A model generated the notes under the pieces. That model was not told where the DNA came from. It saw only the letters and a list, made by a program, of their open reading frames with translations, and ran no database searches. 32,704 bases of DNA from Patescibacteria group bacterium (GTDB taxonomy: Bacteria; Patescibacteriota; Minisyncoccia; Phycocordibacterales; SBAW01). Every line of letters begins with the position of its first letter. Within the stretch, counting starts at the first letter, position 1. Of the stretch, positions 14,271 through 21,776 are shown in pieces. The stretch covers positions 1-32,704 of the forward strand of contig JAGWLV010000005.1 of the NCBI GenBank assembly GCA_028864875.1, in the 5' to 3' direction. The position numbers were made by a program, and so were the translations under genes.

Positions 14271-15608
14271 ATGACAACCACGAAGGAGCTTTGGGAGAAC
14301 GCACTGACCGAACTGGAGCTCACTATTTCGCGGCCGAACTTCAATACGTGGTTTAAAGACACCCACATCGTGCGCATCGAGGATGGGGTAGTGTACCTCG
14401 GCGTGCCGTCGCAGTTTGCCCGCGACTGGCTCTCGCGCAAATTCCACAAAGACATCCTTCGCAGCCTCCGCATGCTCTCCGAGAGCGTGCGCTCGGTCGA
14501 GTACGTCATCTCCCGCGGCAAGCGCGCGCAGGAAGAGACCCGTGCGGTGCCTCCGCCGCCGTCTGAATTGCCGCTTGAGACCGTCCACGCGCAGACCAAT
14601 CTCAATCCGCGCTTCACCTTCGGCTCGTTTGTAGTCGGACCCTTCAACGAACTTGCGCACGCGGCGGCGCAAGCCGTTGTGCGCAAGCCCGGCATCGCGT
14701 ACAACCCGCTCCTCGTGTACGGACCGACTGGGTTGGGCAAGACACACCTCATTCAGGCAATCGGGAACTACTTCCGCGCGCAAGCGCCCGAGCGCAAGGT
14801 GTACTACTGTACGTCGGAAAAGTTTTCGATGGACTACGTGTCCTCGCTCCAGTCCGGCAAAGTGCACAGTTTTAAAGAAAAGTACCGCCAGTATGACCTG
14901 CTCATCATGGACGACGTACAATTTTTGGCAAAAATGGAAAAAACCAAGGAGGAATTCTTCCACCTCTTCAACTACCTCCACGACGGCAACAAGCAACTCG
15001 TCTTTACCTCCGATGTGCATCCCAATCTCATCCAGGGTATCGAGGACCGCCTCAAGAGCCGCTTCAACGCGGGCATGATTGTGTCGGTCACCCAGCCGGA
15101 CTACGACTCGCGCTTGGCAATAGTGCGCTCCAAGGCGGCCGCGCACAACTTTATTCTCCCCGACGAGGTACTCGAGTACCTTGCGACGACCATCGAGGGT
15201 AATGTGCGCGAGCTTGAGGGGGCGCTCAACACGCTCATGATCCAGTTCGAGATGCGCGGACAGCCCATCGCGCTCGCGGATGCCAAAAACTTCCTGCGCG
15301 GCGCGGGTGCCGCGGTCAAAAAGGCGGTGTCGGTACAGGAAGTCGTCAAAACCATCGCCAACTTCTACGGTGTGGATGAGAGCAGCATCTACGAAAAGAC
15401 CCGGCGCAAGGAGGTGGTGCGCCCCCGACAGGTCATCATGTATTTGCTGCGTGAGGATTTTAGAATTTCCTTCCCTACGATCGGCGAAAAACTTGGTGGC
15501 CGTGACCACACGACAGTTATCCACTCCTGCGACAAGATAAAAGGTGATTTACGTGCGGATAGCGTGTTGAGTAACGAGCTCTACCAAATCCGCATGATGC
15601 TCAAGTAA
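14271..15608 (+). CDS. dnaA: Chromosomal replication initiator DnaA, 445 aa
   Basis: AAA+ protein that binds DnaA boxes and melts the origin. Domain I is at residues 1-75 (LWENALTELELTISRPNFNTW, typical), a short Pro-rich linker at 90-110, and domain III from about 115 (NPRFTFGSFVVGPFNELAHA) with Walker A GPTGLGKTH (Lys157), Walker B LLIMDDVQFL, sensor and Arg-finger region (GIEDRLKSRFNAGM). Domain IV has the DNA-binding signature GGRDHTTVIHSCDKI near residue 410. Length is normal. The ATG at 14271 is the only plausible start. It is followed by dnaN after 124 bp containing further DnaA-box-like sites. Confidence 0.98.
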   Translation: MTTTKELWENALTELELTISRPNFNTWFKDTHIVRIEDGVVYLGVPSQFARDWLSRKFHKDILRSLRMLSESVRSVEYVISRGKRAQEETRAVPPPPSELPLETVHAQTNLNPRFTFGSFVVGPFNELAHAAAQAVVRKPGIAYNPLLVYGPTGLGKTHLIQAIGNYFRAQAPERKVYYCTSEKFSMDYVSSLQSGKVHSFKEKYRQYDLLIMDDVQFLAKMEKTKEEFFHLFNYLHDGNKQLVFTSDVHPNLIQGIEDRLKSRFNAGMIVSVTQPDYDSRLAIVRSKAAAHNFILPDEVLEYLATTIEGNVRELEGALNTLMIQFEMRGQPIALADAKNFLRGAGAAVKKAVSVQEVVKTIANFYGVDESSIYEKTRRKEVVRPRQVIMYLLREDFRISFPTIGEKLGGRDHTTVIHSCDKIKGDLRADSVLSNELYQIRMMLK

Positions 15609-15732
15609 CTATGTTGTCCACCTCATCAACATTTCAGACAAGTATTCTGTGGGTGGTTTCGTAGTGCTGTGTATGAATGTTTGATGAATATCCACTAATC
15701 CACACCCCTAGTAGTAATAAATTGGTTTATAT
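15609..15732. other. dnaA-dnaN intergenic region with DnaA boxes (candidate oriC)
   Basis: TAATCCACA (15696-15704) matches the DnaA box TTATCCACA at 8 of 9 positions and overlaps ATATCCACT (15688-15696, 7/9) by one base, making a tandem pair. TTGTCCACC (15614-15622, 7/9) is at the other end. After the pair come CCCC and an AT-rich run (15709-15732, TAGTAGTAATAAATT...) up to the dnaN start, which could be the unwinding element. An imperfect inverted repeat (TCATCAACATTTC near 15623 with GAATGTTTGATGA near 15675) lies between. The layout fits an origin, but no experiment or skew plot supports it here. Confidence 0.55.
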
Positions 15733-16827
15733 ATGAAATTTGAAACAACCACCGAACAACTAGGCGGTGCAGCCGCGACAGCGGCACGGTTCAGTGAGCG
15801 CAGACCGAACCTCCCAGTGCTCGCGACACTTTTGTTGGCGCTCAAAGGCAACGGACTGACCATCCGCGCGACCAATCTTGAGTGTGGTGTTGAAGTTACA
15901 CTCACAGTCAAAGGACAGGGCGACGGCACAGTAGCGGTACCGGCACATGTGGTGACCGGATTTTTGGGCAATGCGCGTGGAAAGCTTATGGTTGCGCTCG
16001 AAGGCGAGGTGTTGAAGCTTAAAACCGAGCGCGCGAGTGCGACCATCAAGACCGTGCCGCACGCGGACTTCCCCGTATTGCCCCGCGTGTCGGCCACCAC
16101 ATCGTTTGTAGTCAAAGCGGGCGACCTTGTGCGGGCGATACGCTCGGTTGCGTACTGCGCCAGCCTCAGCGCCGTTAAACCCGAATTACAGAGTGTCCTC
16201 CTCTACGGCGAGGCGGGCAAGCTCACCGCCGTTGCAACCGACTCGTTCCGCCTGGCGGAGAAGACCGTACCGCTCAAAAAAGGCGGCAGCGTGCCGCAAC
16301 TCCTCATCCCGGCGCGCAATGCGGCCGAGTTGATGAAAATCCTCGAGGGGGAAGGCGGCGACGTCGAGCTCTACTACAACGAACACCAGCTCTCAACCCA
16401 GGTCGAGGGCGTGTATTACACGAGCCGCCTGCTGGACGGCGCATTCCCCAACTACAAACAAATAATCCCCAAAAAATTCGAGACCGAGGCGATGGTGCTG
16501 AGGGACGACTTCTCTCAAGCACTCAAGGCACTCTCGGTATTTGCGGATAAATTCTCCCAAGTGCTGCTTGCGGTCGAGCCCAAGCACAAAGCGGTGCAGC
16601 TGACCTCGCGCAACCCCGATGTTGGCGAGCAAGTGTCGACCGTCAAAGCGACCGTCGACGGCGGCCAGGTCAACGTCTCCTTCAACGGCCGCTACCTCGC
16701 CGACTCGCTCCAGGCAATCGGTGGTGCGAGCGTGCGGCTGTATTCCAACGGCCCGGGCAAAGCAATGTTGATTAAAGACGCGGGCGACGACTCCTTCCTC
16801 TACCTGGCCATGCCGATGAACCGGTAA
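15733..16827 (+). CDS. dnaN: DNA polymerase III beta subunit (sliding clamp), 364 aa
   Basis: Ring-shaped clamp that tethers replicative polymerase to DNA. The length and three-fold repeated fold are as expected: domain 1 from MKFETTTEQLGGAAATAARF with LPVLATLLLALKGNGLTIRA, domain 2 around residues 125-245 (TSFVVKAGDLVRAIRSVAYC, SVLLYGEAGKLTAVATDSFR), domain 3 with FNGRYLADSLQAIG and the canonical ending FLYLAMPMNR (usual: YxxMPMR), part of the partner-binding region. The ATG at 15733 follows an AT-rich stretch. It lies directly downstream of dnaA on the same strand. Confidence 0.97.
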   Translation: MKFETTTEQLGGAAATAARFSERRPNLPVLATLLLALKGNGLTIRATNLECGVEVTLTVKGQGDGTVAVPAHVVTGFLGNARGKLMVALEGEVLKLKTERASATIKTVPHADFPVLPRVSATTSFVVKAGDLVRAIRSVAYCASLSAVKPELQSVLLYGEAGKLTAVATDSFRLAEKTVPLKKGGSVPQLLIPARNAAELMKILEGEGGDVELYYNEHQLSTQVEGVYYTSRLLDGAFPNYKQIIPKKFETEAMVLRDDFSQALKALSVFADKFSQVLLAVEPKHKAVQLTSRNPDVGEQVSTVKATVDGGQVNVSFNGRYLADSLQAIGGASVRLYSNGPGKAMLIKDAGDDSFLYLAMPMNR

Positions 16828-16828
16828 T

Positions 16829-16834
16829 TATAAT
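16829..16834 (+). promoter_or_regulatory. -10-like TATAAT before the small ORF at 16853
   Basis: A consensus TATAAT begins 2 nt after the dnaN stop and ends 18 nt before the next ATG. The local sequence is AT-rich, so chance is possible. Confidence 0.4.
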
Positions 16835-16852
16835 TAATTTTTCCTAAAACAA

Positions 16853-17044
16853 ATGCGCTGGTGGAGGTTGTTTGGTTTGAATCCGAGCTTCAAAGATTTT
16901 ATTGAAAAGCACCCAGACAAAACAATGCTCGGTATGGTTTGGGCTTTCTATTGGCGCATGTTCCTTTTTGTTCTAGGGATTGAATTGATTGTTGTTATCC
17001 TAGTCTCGCTATTAGTTGGTTTAGTCGATATTTTTAGTCACTAG
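16853..17044 (+). CDS. Small single-pass membrane protein, 63 aa
   Basis: Unknown. The N-terminal half is polar and basic (MRWWRLFGLNPSFKDFIEKH), and the C-terminal half is a long hydrophobic helix (about residues 30-60, MFLFVLGIELIVVILVSLLV and onwards). Composition is clearly AT-richer (about 41% GC by eye) than the neighbours, which may reflect recent gain or a Phe/Leu/Val/Ile-rich protein. It is convergent with the penicillin-binding protein gene, with 1 bp between stop codons. The TATAAT upstream and intact frame favour a real gene. Confidence 0.55.
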   Translation: MRWWRLFGLNPSFKDFIEKHPDKTMLGMVWAFYWRMFLFVLGIELIVVILVSLLVGLVDIFSH

Positions 17045-17045
17045 A

Positions 17046-19304
17046 TTACTGCGGAGTCTGGGGGATGATGGAGCCGCCCATGGGGTTGTAGACCGGCTGC
17101 GGGTTGTTTTGCACGGGCACCGGCTGCTGCGGCGCAGGTGCGGAGTAGTTTGAGGCGAGCCAATTGCGCACGGGGACGTCCCAACGCAAGTACTGTGGGT
17201 CTTGGGTCGGGTCGCTCGGCGGAGGGCCGAGCGGGTCGCCCTTGTCTATCCAATACAAGATTTCGTGTATCTGCCCGTCGCTGCCCGGCGTCTGCCACGC
17301 GCCGTTGAGTATGGGTTTGGGCGAGGGTGTGTAAGTACCCCGGCTGAAGGAGTCATTGGGGAAGCGCGTAATGGCGTACGTCATAAAGTCGTGCCACATG
17401 GGCCCGACGATGAATCCGGACACTTTTTTGACCATGGGGCTGTTGTCGTTGTTGCCCGCCCACATGCCGACCGCGATGTCGGGCGTGTAGCCGATGGTCC
17501 ACGCGTCGCGGTAGTCGTTGGTGGTGCCGGTTTTCACCGCGACGTCGTGTCCGGGGAAGTAGACCAAATCGTTTTCTCCAAGCGGCGCGCGTGCGACAGG
17601 GTCCGAGAGCACATCGTTTATTTTTTGCGCGACGTCGGTCGGCACCACTTGCACGCCGCCTTGTTGTGAGTTGTCTTCAATCACATTGCCGGCATTGTCG
17701 GTGATTTTTAAGACGGGCGTGTCGGGGACGCGCACCCCGTCGTTGGCGAAGGCGCCGTACGCGTTCGTCATATCGACCAGCGTCACCTCGCCGCCGCCGA
17801 GTACCAAGGTCAACCCGTACTGGTCGGCGGTGCCGAGCGTTGAGATGCCCATCGACTTGGCCAACTGGAGCGTGTCGCTGAGCCCCGCAAGGTAGAGCAC
17901 TTTGATTGCGGGGATGTTTATAGATTGGGCGAGCGCGTCGCGCAGGGACATCGGCCCGCGGAACTTGTTGTCGTAGTTGCTTGGAGCGTAGCAGGGCGAC
18001 GTGTTGTTCCCCGTGTCGCTCGCGGAGCACACCGTCGAGAATTGGGTGGGGACGTCAAATACCACCGTGCTCGGCTCGTAGCCTTTTTCAAACGCCTCCG
18101 CATACGCAAAGGGCTTGAAGGCCGAGCCCGGCTGGCGGGCCGCCACCGCAATGTTGTACGCGCCCGGGATTTGGGTATCAAAGTAGTTGCGCGAGCCGAC
18201 CATCGCCAAAATTTGCCCGGTCTTCGGGTCGACGGCCACCAACCCGGCGTTGCTAGCATTGAATGTTGTCGCGTTCTTCAGGGCGCCCGCACTCACGATG
18301 TCCTCGGCCTTGCGCTGGAGGTCCATGTCGATGGTCGTCGTCACCACCCATCCGCTCTGTGCAAGCGCATCGGTGCCGTACTTTTGCTCCAGGTACTGCT
18401 CGACGTAGAACACAAAGTGCGGCGCCTCAATCCCGCCCGGGGCTGCGGCCTGGAAGTCGACCGCCACAGCTTTGTCCGCAGCGGCCTCGTCTTGCGTGAT
18501 GTAGCCGTGCTCGGCCATCTTGTCGAGCACAAGGTTTTTGCGAGCATCGAGTTCGTCTTTGTGGTTGCCGTACGGGCTGTAGTAGGAGGGGGCGGGGAGT
18601 ACCGCGGCGATGTACGCCGCCTCCGGCACCGAGAGATCGGATGCATGCTTGTTGAAAAAGGCTTCCGAGGCCGCCTCAACGCCGTAGAGTCGCCCGCCCA
18701 TCGGCACCTGGTTGAGGTAGAGCTCGAGAATCTGGTCTTTGGTCAACTCGCGCTCGAGCTTGAGCGCCAAGACCCACTCTTTGAGTTTGCGGGTGATGGT
18801 TTTGTCGTTCGTGAGTACCGAGCCTTTGATAACCTGCTGCGTGATGGTCGAGCCGCCCTGCTCGGAGGACAGCGACGTGAAGTCGACCCATATCGCGCGC
18901 AGAATTGCCTGCACTTCGACCCCGCGGTGTTCGTAGAAGTTGGGGTCTTCTATCGATATAATCGCGTCCTGGATGTTGGGCGATATGGCCGAGAGCGGCA
19001 CGATGGTCCGCTGCACGTTGTGAGAGAGGTCATAGAGCAACACCGAGCCCGTGCGGTCATAAATTTGGAGCGACTGGGAGATTTTACTCGTCTTGAGTGT
19101 CGAGAGGTCGGGCAAGGGGATTGTGGCCGCCCAAATAAACACGAGCCCCAGCACGACCAACACCCCGCCGATGACCCAGAGCACGGTCGCCCACTTGTGG
19201 CGCATGGCGGCGCGCCACGCCCGGCGAGCCGTGCGCACGCCGAGCACCCAGGCGCTCCAGAGGTCGCGGGTGAAGAGTCTAAAAAGTCGCCCGAGGCGGC
19301 GCAT
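17046..19304 (-). CDS. Bifunctional class A penicillin-binding protein (PBP1-type), 752 aa
   Basis: Polymerises lipid II and crosslinks peptidoglycan outside the membrane. A cytoplasmic basic N-terminus is followed by one transmembrane anchor (ATVLWVIGGVLVVLGLVFIW, about residues 40-60). The glycosyltransferase GT51 domain has IEDPNFYEHRG with the catalytic Glu (about 118) and GGSTITQQVIKG. The transpeptidase has SAFK with Ser397 (numbering from the longer start, 394 here), SIN as SxN, and KTGTTNDYRDAW. The C-terminal 60 residues are Pro/Gln-rich. An ATG at 19313 would add three residues, but TGC-TAAAAT ends 7 nt before the ATG at 19304 and overlaps the earlier one, so 19304 is preferred. All catalytic residues are present. 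Confidence 0.95.
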   Translation of the reverse strand: MRRLGRLFRLFTRDLWSAWVLGVRTARRAWRAAMRHKWATVLWVIGGVLVVLGLVFIWAATIPLPDLSTLKTSKISQSLQIYDRTGSVLLYDLSHNVQRTIVPLSAISPNIQDAIISIEDPNFYEHRGVEVQAILRAIWVDFTSLSSEQGGSTITQQVIKGSVLTNDKTITRKLKEWVLALKLERELTKDQILELYLNQVPMGGRLYGVEAASEAFFNKHASDLSVPEAAYIAAVLPAPSYYSPYGNHKDELDARKNLVLDKMAEHGYITQDEAAADKAVAVDFQAAAPGGIEAPHFVFYVEQYLEQKYGTDALAQSGWVVTTTIDMDLQRKAEDIVSAGALKNATTFNASNAGLVAVDPKTGQILAMVGSRNYFDTQIPGAYNIAVAARQPGSAFKPFAYAEAFEKGYEPSTVVFDVPTQFSTVCSASDTGNNTSPCYAPSNYDNKFRGPMSLRDALAQSINIPAIKVLYLAGLSDTLQLAKSMGISTLGTADQYGLTLVLGGGEVTLVDMTNAYGAFANDGVRVPDTPVLKITDNAGNVIEDNSQQGGVQVVPTDVAQKINDVLSDPVARAPLGENDLVYFPGHDVAVKTGTTNDYRDAWTIGYTPDIAVGMWAGNNDNSPMVKKVSGFIVGPMWHDFMTYAITRFPNDSFSRGTYTPSPKPILNGAWQTPGSDGQIHEILYWIDKGDPLGPPPSDPTQDPQYLRWDVPVRNWLASNYSAPAPQQPVPVQNNPQPVYNPMGGSIIPQTPQ

Positions 19305-19311
19305 GGAGCGC

Positions 19312-19333
19312 ATTTTAGCACACGTGGTAGAGT
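19312..19333. promoter_or_regulatory. Divergent -10 elements for the PBP gene and tyrS
   Basis: Minus strand: extended -10 TGC-TAAAAT (19320 to 19312), ending 7 nt before ATG 19304. Plus strand: extended -10 TGG-TAGAGT (TAGAGT at 19328-19333), ending 7 nt before the tyrS ATG at 19341. Both predict leaderless mRNAs and lie back to back within 37 bp. Confidence 0.6.
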
Positions 19334-19340
19334 GTGAGAC

Positions 19341-20540
19341 ATGGGTTTTTGGGGCACGCCAAAAATAAACACCGACCGCGCCGCAGTCGACGAACTCCTC
19401 ACCCGGGCGGTTGCAAGCGTCATTCCTAAAGAGCTCGCAATAAAAAAGCTAACCTCCGGCGAGCGGCTGCGTGTGTACCTCGGTATAGACCCGACCGGCG
19501 CCAAGCTCCACCTGGGGCACAGCGTACCGCTGCGCAAACTCAAAGCGTTTTCTGACCTTGGCCATGAGGTGATTTTCCTCGTTGGGAGCTTTACCGCGAT
19601 GATAGGCGACCCGTCTGGGCGCGACGCGATGCGCGAGCCGCTCACGCGCGAGAAAATCCGGGAGAATTTTAAAGACTACAAACGCCAGGCGAGCAAAATT
19701 TTGGATTTTTCAAAGATAACCGTGCGCTACAACCACGAGTGGCTCGAAAAGCTCGGATTTGAGGATATTGTAAAGCTTGCTGGAAATTTTACAGTACAAC
19801 AAATGCTCAAGCGCGACATGTTCCACAAGCGCATCGAAGAGGGCAATCCTATCGGCCTGCACGAGTTTCTCTACCCGCTCATGGTCGGCTACGACTCGGT
19901 GGTGCTCGATGTCGACGCCGAACTCGGAGGCTCTGATCAAGAGTTCAATATTTTGGCCGGCCGCCACCTGCAACAAGCAATGGGCAAGCGCGACAAGTTT
20001 GTACTCACAACGCGGCTTATTGAGGGATCGGATGGCCGCAAGATGAGCAAAACATACGGCAATTGCGTGTACTTTGATGACGAACCGAGCGAAATGTTTG
20101 GCAAAGTCATGTCTATTAAGGATGAATTGATGAAGCTCTACTTTGAGACACTCACCGATGTACCGATGCAGGAGGTTGAAGCAATTACATCTCACCACCC
20201 CAAGGATGCAAAGTTTTCTCTCGCAAAAGATCTAGTGACTATATATCACGGAAGGAAAGCGGCGATGAAAGCCGCCGAAGATTGGATAAATACCTTCAGT
20301 AAAGGTGAGGTGCCAATGAAAGTAATGATTATTGAAAAGCTTCCAGAGGAGACTTTTATGGCCTCCGCTGTCTCTTCCGGCATTGTGAAATCGAATACAG
20401 AGTTTAGACACTTGATTGTAAGTGGGGCAGTCTCCTCTGTCTTGTCTGGAGAAAAAATCTTAGACCCAAATTACAAAGGGCAAGATAAAGAGGTTATTAG
20501 AATCGGAAAACACCGCTTCGCAAAGATAAAAGAAAAGTAA
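19341..20540 (+). CDS. tyrS: Tyrosyl-tRNA synthetase, 399 aa
   Basis: Charges tRNA-Tyr. Class I signature motifs are clear: HLGH (residues 57-60, in DPTGAKLHLGHS) and KMSKT (234-238), with the tyrosine-binding region around GYDSVVLDVDAELGGSDQEFN. The C-terminal part ends in a short S4-like RNA-binding domain (FRHLIVSGAVSS, DKEVIRIGKHRFAKI). The catalytic part (about 56% GC in 19441-19740 by hand count) and the end (about 42% in 20221-20520) differ in composition and codon choice, as if the C-terminal third had another origin. A hairpin terminator follows. Start supported by the -10 box 7 nt upstream. Confidence 0.96.
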   Translation: MGFWGTPKINTDRAAVDELLTRAVASVIPKELAIKKLTSGERLRVYLGIDPTGAKLHLGHSVPLRKLKAFSDLGHEVIFLVGSFTAMIGDPSGRDAMREPLTREKIRENFKDYKRQASKILDFSKITVRYNHEWLEKLGFEDIVKLAGNFTVQQMLKRDMFHKRIEEGNPIGLHEFLYPLMVGYDSVVLDVDAELGGSDQEFNILAGRHLQQAMGKRDKFVLTTRLIEGSDGRKMSKTYGNCVYFDDEPSEMFGKVMSIKDELMKLYFETLTDVPMQEVEAITSHHPKDAKFSLAKDLVTIYHGRKAAMKAAEDWINTFSKGEVPMKVMIIEKLPEETFMASAVSSGIVKSNTEFRHLIVSGAVSSVLSGEKILDPNYKGQDKEVIRIGKHRFAKIKEK

Positions 20541-20570
20541 AAACTCCCGCTGGTGCAGGAGTTTTTGTTA
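20541..20570 (+). terminator. Rho-independent terminator after tyrS
   Basis: AAACTCC (20541-20547) pairs with GGAGTTT (20558-20564), with a GC/GC extension in the loop, followed by the T-rich TTTTTGTTA. It begins right after the tyrS stop. The A-run on the left would let it work weakly for the minus strand too, where the small acidic gene ends at 20568. Confidence 0.8.
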
Positions 20571-20705
20571 TATCGCTTCTTCCTCTTCCCCGTCGATTTT
20601 TAAGGGGTCGTCGTCTTCCTCGTCATCGCCCTCCATGGGGAGGTCGTCGGCCTCTTCCTCGGTGCCTCCCTCGGCGGCGGACTCGGGCTCGAACTCGTCA
20701 AACAT
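20568..20705 (-). CDS. Small highly acidic protein, 45 aa
   Basis: A minus-strand frame from ATG 20705 to TAA 20568 encodes MFDEFEPESAAEGGTEEEAD followed by DLPMEGDDEEDDDPLKIDGEEEEAI, with about half of the residues Asp or Glu. No known domain; such short acidic tails or mimics may bind basic proteins or be disordered. It lies 52 nt downstream of ruvC on the same strand, so it may be the last gene of ruvB-yebC-ruvC. The strict reading frame with an intact start and stop and the terminator beyond support a real gene. Function not inferred. Confidence 0.6.
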   Translation of the reverse strand: MFDEFEPESAAEGGTEEEADDLPMEGDDEEDDDPLKIDGEEEEAI

Positions 20706-20757
20706 ACCGTCTGTAGTTAGTTTTTAAACGTGTGTGTAAAGGAACACCCCCGTTGTA

Positions 20758-21234
20758 TCAAGCGGGCCGTGTACTTGCAAGACATGTAATCCCCACCGCA
20801 ATGGCATCGAGCTCGTCATCCAAACGCTTGCGCGCGGGCAGCACGACCAAACGCGCCACCATGGCCGCAACGGCGCGCTTGTCGGCGCTTCCGCTCCCCG
20901 CTGTGGCGACCTTAACCTCCCCGGGCGTGTACTGGTGGAGCGGCACATCGTGAAGGGCGGCAATATAGGTGAGCATCCCGCGCACCTCGGCGACCTGCAT
21001 GGCGGTTTTGGCGTTGTTTTTGAAGTACACCTCCTCGAGTGCCACGGCGTCGGGCTTCCACTTTTTGATTAAGGCTTCAGCTTCTTGTCCCAATATCTTG
21101 AGCCGCTGCGGGAAAGGGAGCGTTTTTGAAGTCCGGAAACACTGGGAGTAGAGCAACTCCTCTTTGCCTTTCTGTTTTTCCAATATCGCAACACCAAGTC
21201 GCTCGTACCCCGGGTCAAATGCGAGTACCCTCAT
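20758..21234 (-). CDS. ruvC: Holliday junction resolvase RuvC, 158 aa
   Basis: Endonuclease that cuts Holliday junctions after RuvAB branch migration. The four acidic catalytic residues can be placed: Asp7 in LAFDPGYERLG, Glu67 or Glu68 in VALEEVYF, and Asp140 and Asp143 in LDDELDAIAVG, with spacing like E. coli RuvC. GMLTYIAALHDVPLHQYTPG and the DKRAVAAMV stretch are also family-typical. The length is normal. Its ATG overlaps the yebC stop (ATGA), coupling it to yebC; the order ruvB-yebC-ruvC forms a recombination operon. Confidence 0.96.
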   Translation of the reverse strand: MRVLAFDPGYERLGVAILEKQKGKEELLYSQCFRTSKTLPFPQRLKILGQEAEALIKKWKPDAVALEEVYFKNNAKTAMQVAEVRGMLTYIAALHDVPLHQYTPGEVKVATAGSGSADKRAVAAMVARLVVLPARKRLDDELDAIAVGITCLASTRPA

Positions 21235-21761
21235 GCTGCACTAGTATAAACCTCGCTGACGTCGTCGTGCTCCTCGAGCGCATCGGAGAGGTCGGCCATT
21301 TTTTGTGCGTCTTCGTTCGAGAGTTCTGTGGGCGCCGTCGGCTCAAGCTTGCCCTCGGCGTTTTTGGCGAACGCCCACATCGCAGCGCCCGGGTTGGCCA
21401 GTGTCGCACCGTGTTGGCTCAATAAGTGCTTGAGCTCGGCCGAAGTACGATTGCGCGAGTCGGTGTAGGCCTCGATGACCATCGCGCAGCCGCCGGGGCC
21501 GTACGCTTCGTACACAATGCGCTCGCTTTGTGCGCCGTCGCCGCTTGCTTTTTGGAGTGCGCGCTCGATATTGTCCGCGGGCATGTTGGCCTCCTTAGCT
21601 TTTTGAATCGCGACGCGCACGCCGGGCGCGTTGCGGTCGCCCTTGGCGGCCTTGGCCTCGATAGAAATTGCGCGCACGAGTTTGGAAAACAGCTTTGCGC
21701 GCTGCGCGTCAGTCTTGCCTTTGGTGTGTTTGAGTTTCGCCCACTTGCTGTGCCCGGCCAT
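21231..21761 (-). CDS. yebC: YebC/PmpR-family protein, short form, 176 aa
   Basis: YebC proteins act in translation (relief of ribosome stalling) and were earlier described as regulators; the gene is commonly linked to ruvC. The N-terminus MAGHSKWAKLKHTKGKTDAQ is diagnostic, followed by AIQKAKEANMPADNIERAL and YEAYGPGGCAMVIEAYTDSRNRT. The protein then passes from AMWAFAKN to LSDALEEHDDVSEVYTSAA, the usual extreme C-terminus, so about 65-70 residues of the normal 240-250 are missing from the middle/third domain while both ends are kept. The reading frame is open, so this is a compact version, not a broken gene. TATCCT ends 7 nt before the start, within the ruvB 3' end. Confidence 0.93.
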   Translation of the reverse strand: MAGHSKWAKLKHTKGKTDAQRAKLFSKLVRAISIEAKAAKGDRNAPGVRVAIQKAKEANMPADNIERALQKASGDGAQSERIVYEAYGPGGCAMVIEAYTDSRNRTSAELKHLLSQHGATLANPGAAMWAFAKNAEGKLEPTAPTELSNEDAQKMADLSDALEEHDDVSEVYTSAA

Positions 21762-21768
21762 GGAAGAC

Positions 21769-21774
21769 AGGATA
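21769..21774 (-). promoter_or_regulatory. Internal -10 element for yebC
   Basis: TATCCT on the minus strand (21774 to 21769) ends 7 nt before the yebC ATG and lies next to the ruvB stop at 21777. It would give a leaderless yebC-ruvC transcript in addition to read-through from ruvB. Confidence 0.55.
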
Positions 21775-21776
21775 CG

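Noticed and set aside
14145-15524. Long minus-strand open frame opposite dnaA
   Set aside because: Shadow of the dnaA codons; no start signal or homology by eye.
15709-15720. DnaA-trio-like repeat TAG-TAG-TAA-TAA after the DnaA-box pair
   Set aside because: As I recall the Bacillus arrangement, trios read on the other strand relative to the adjacent boxes; here the orientation looks reversed, so it is not claimed as a trio element.
17925-19337. Long plus-strand open frame (470 codons) opposite the PBP gene
   Set aside because: Antisense to a protein with full catalytic motifs; composition Arg/His/Val-rich and no recognisable features.
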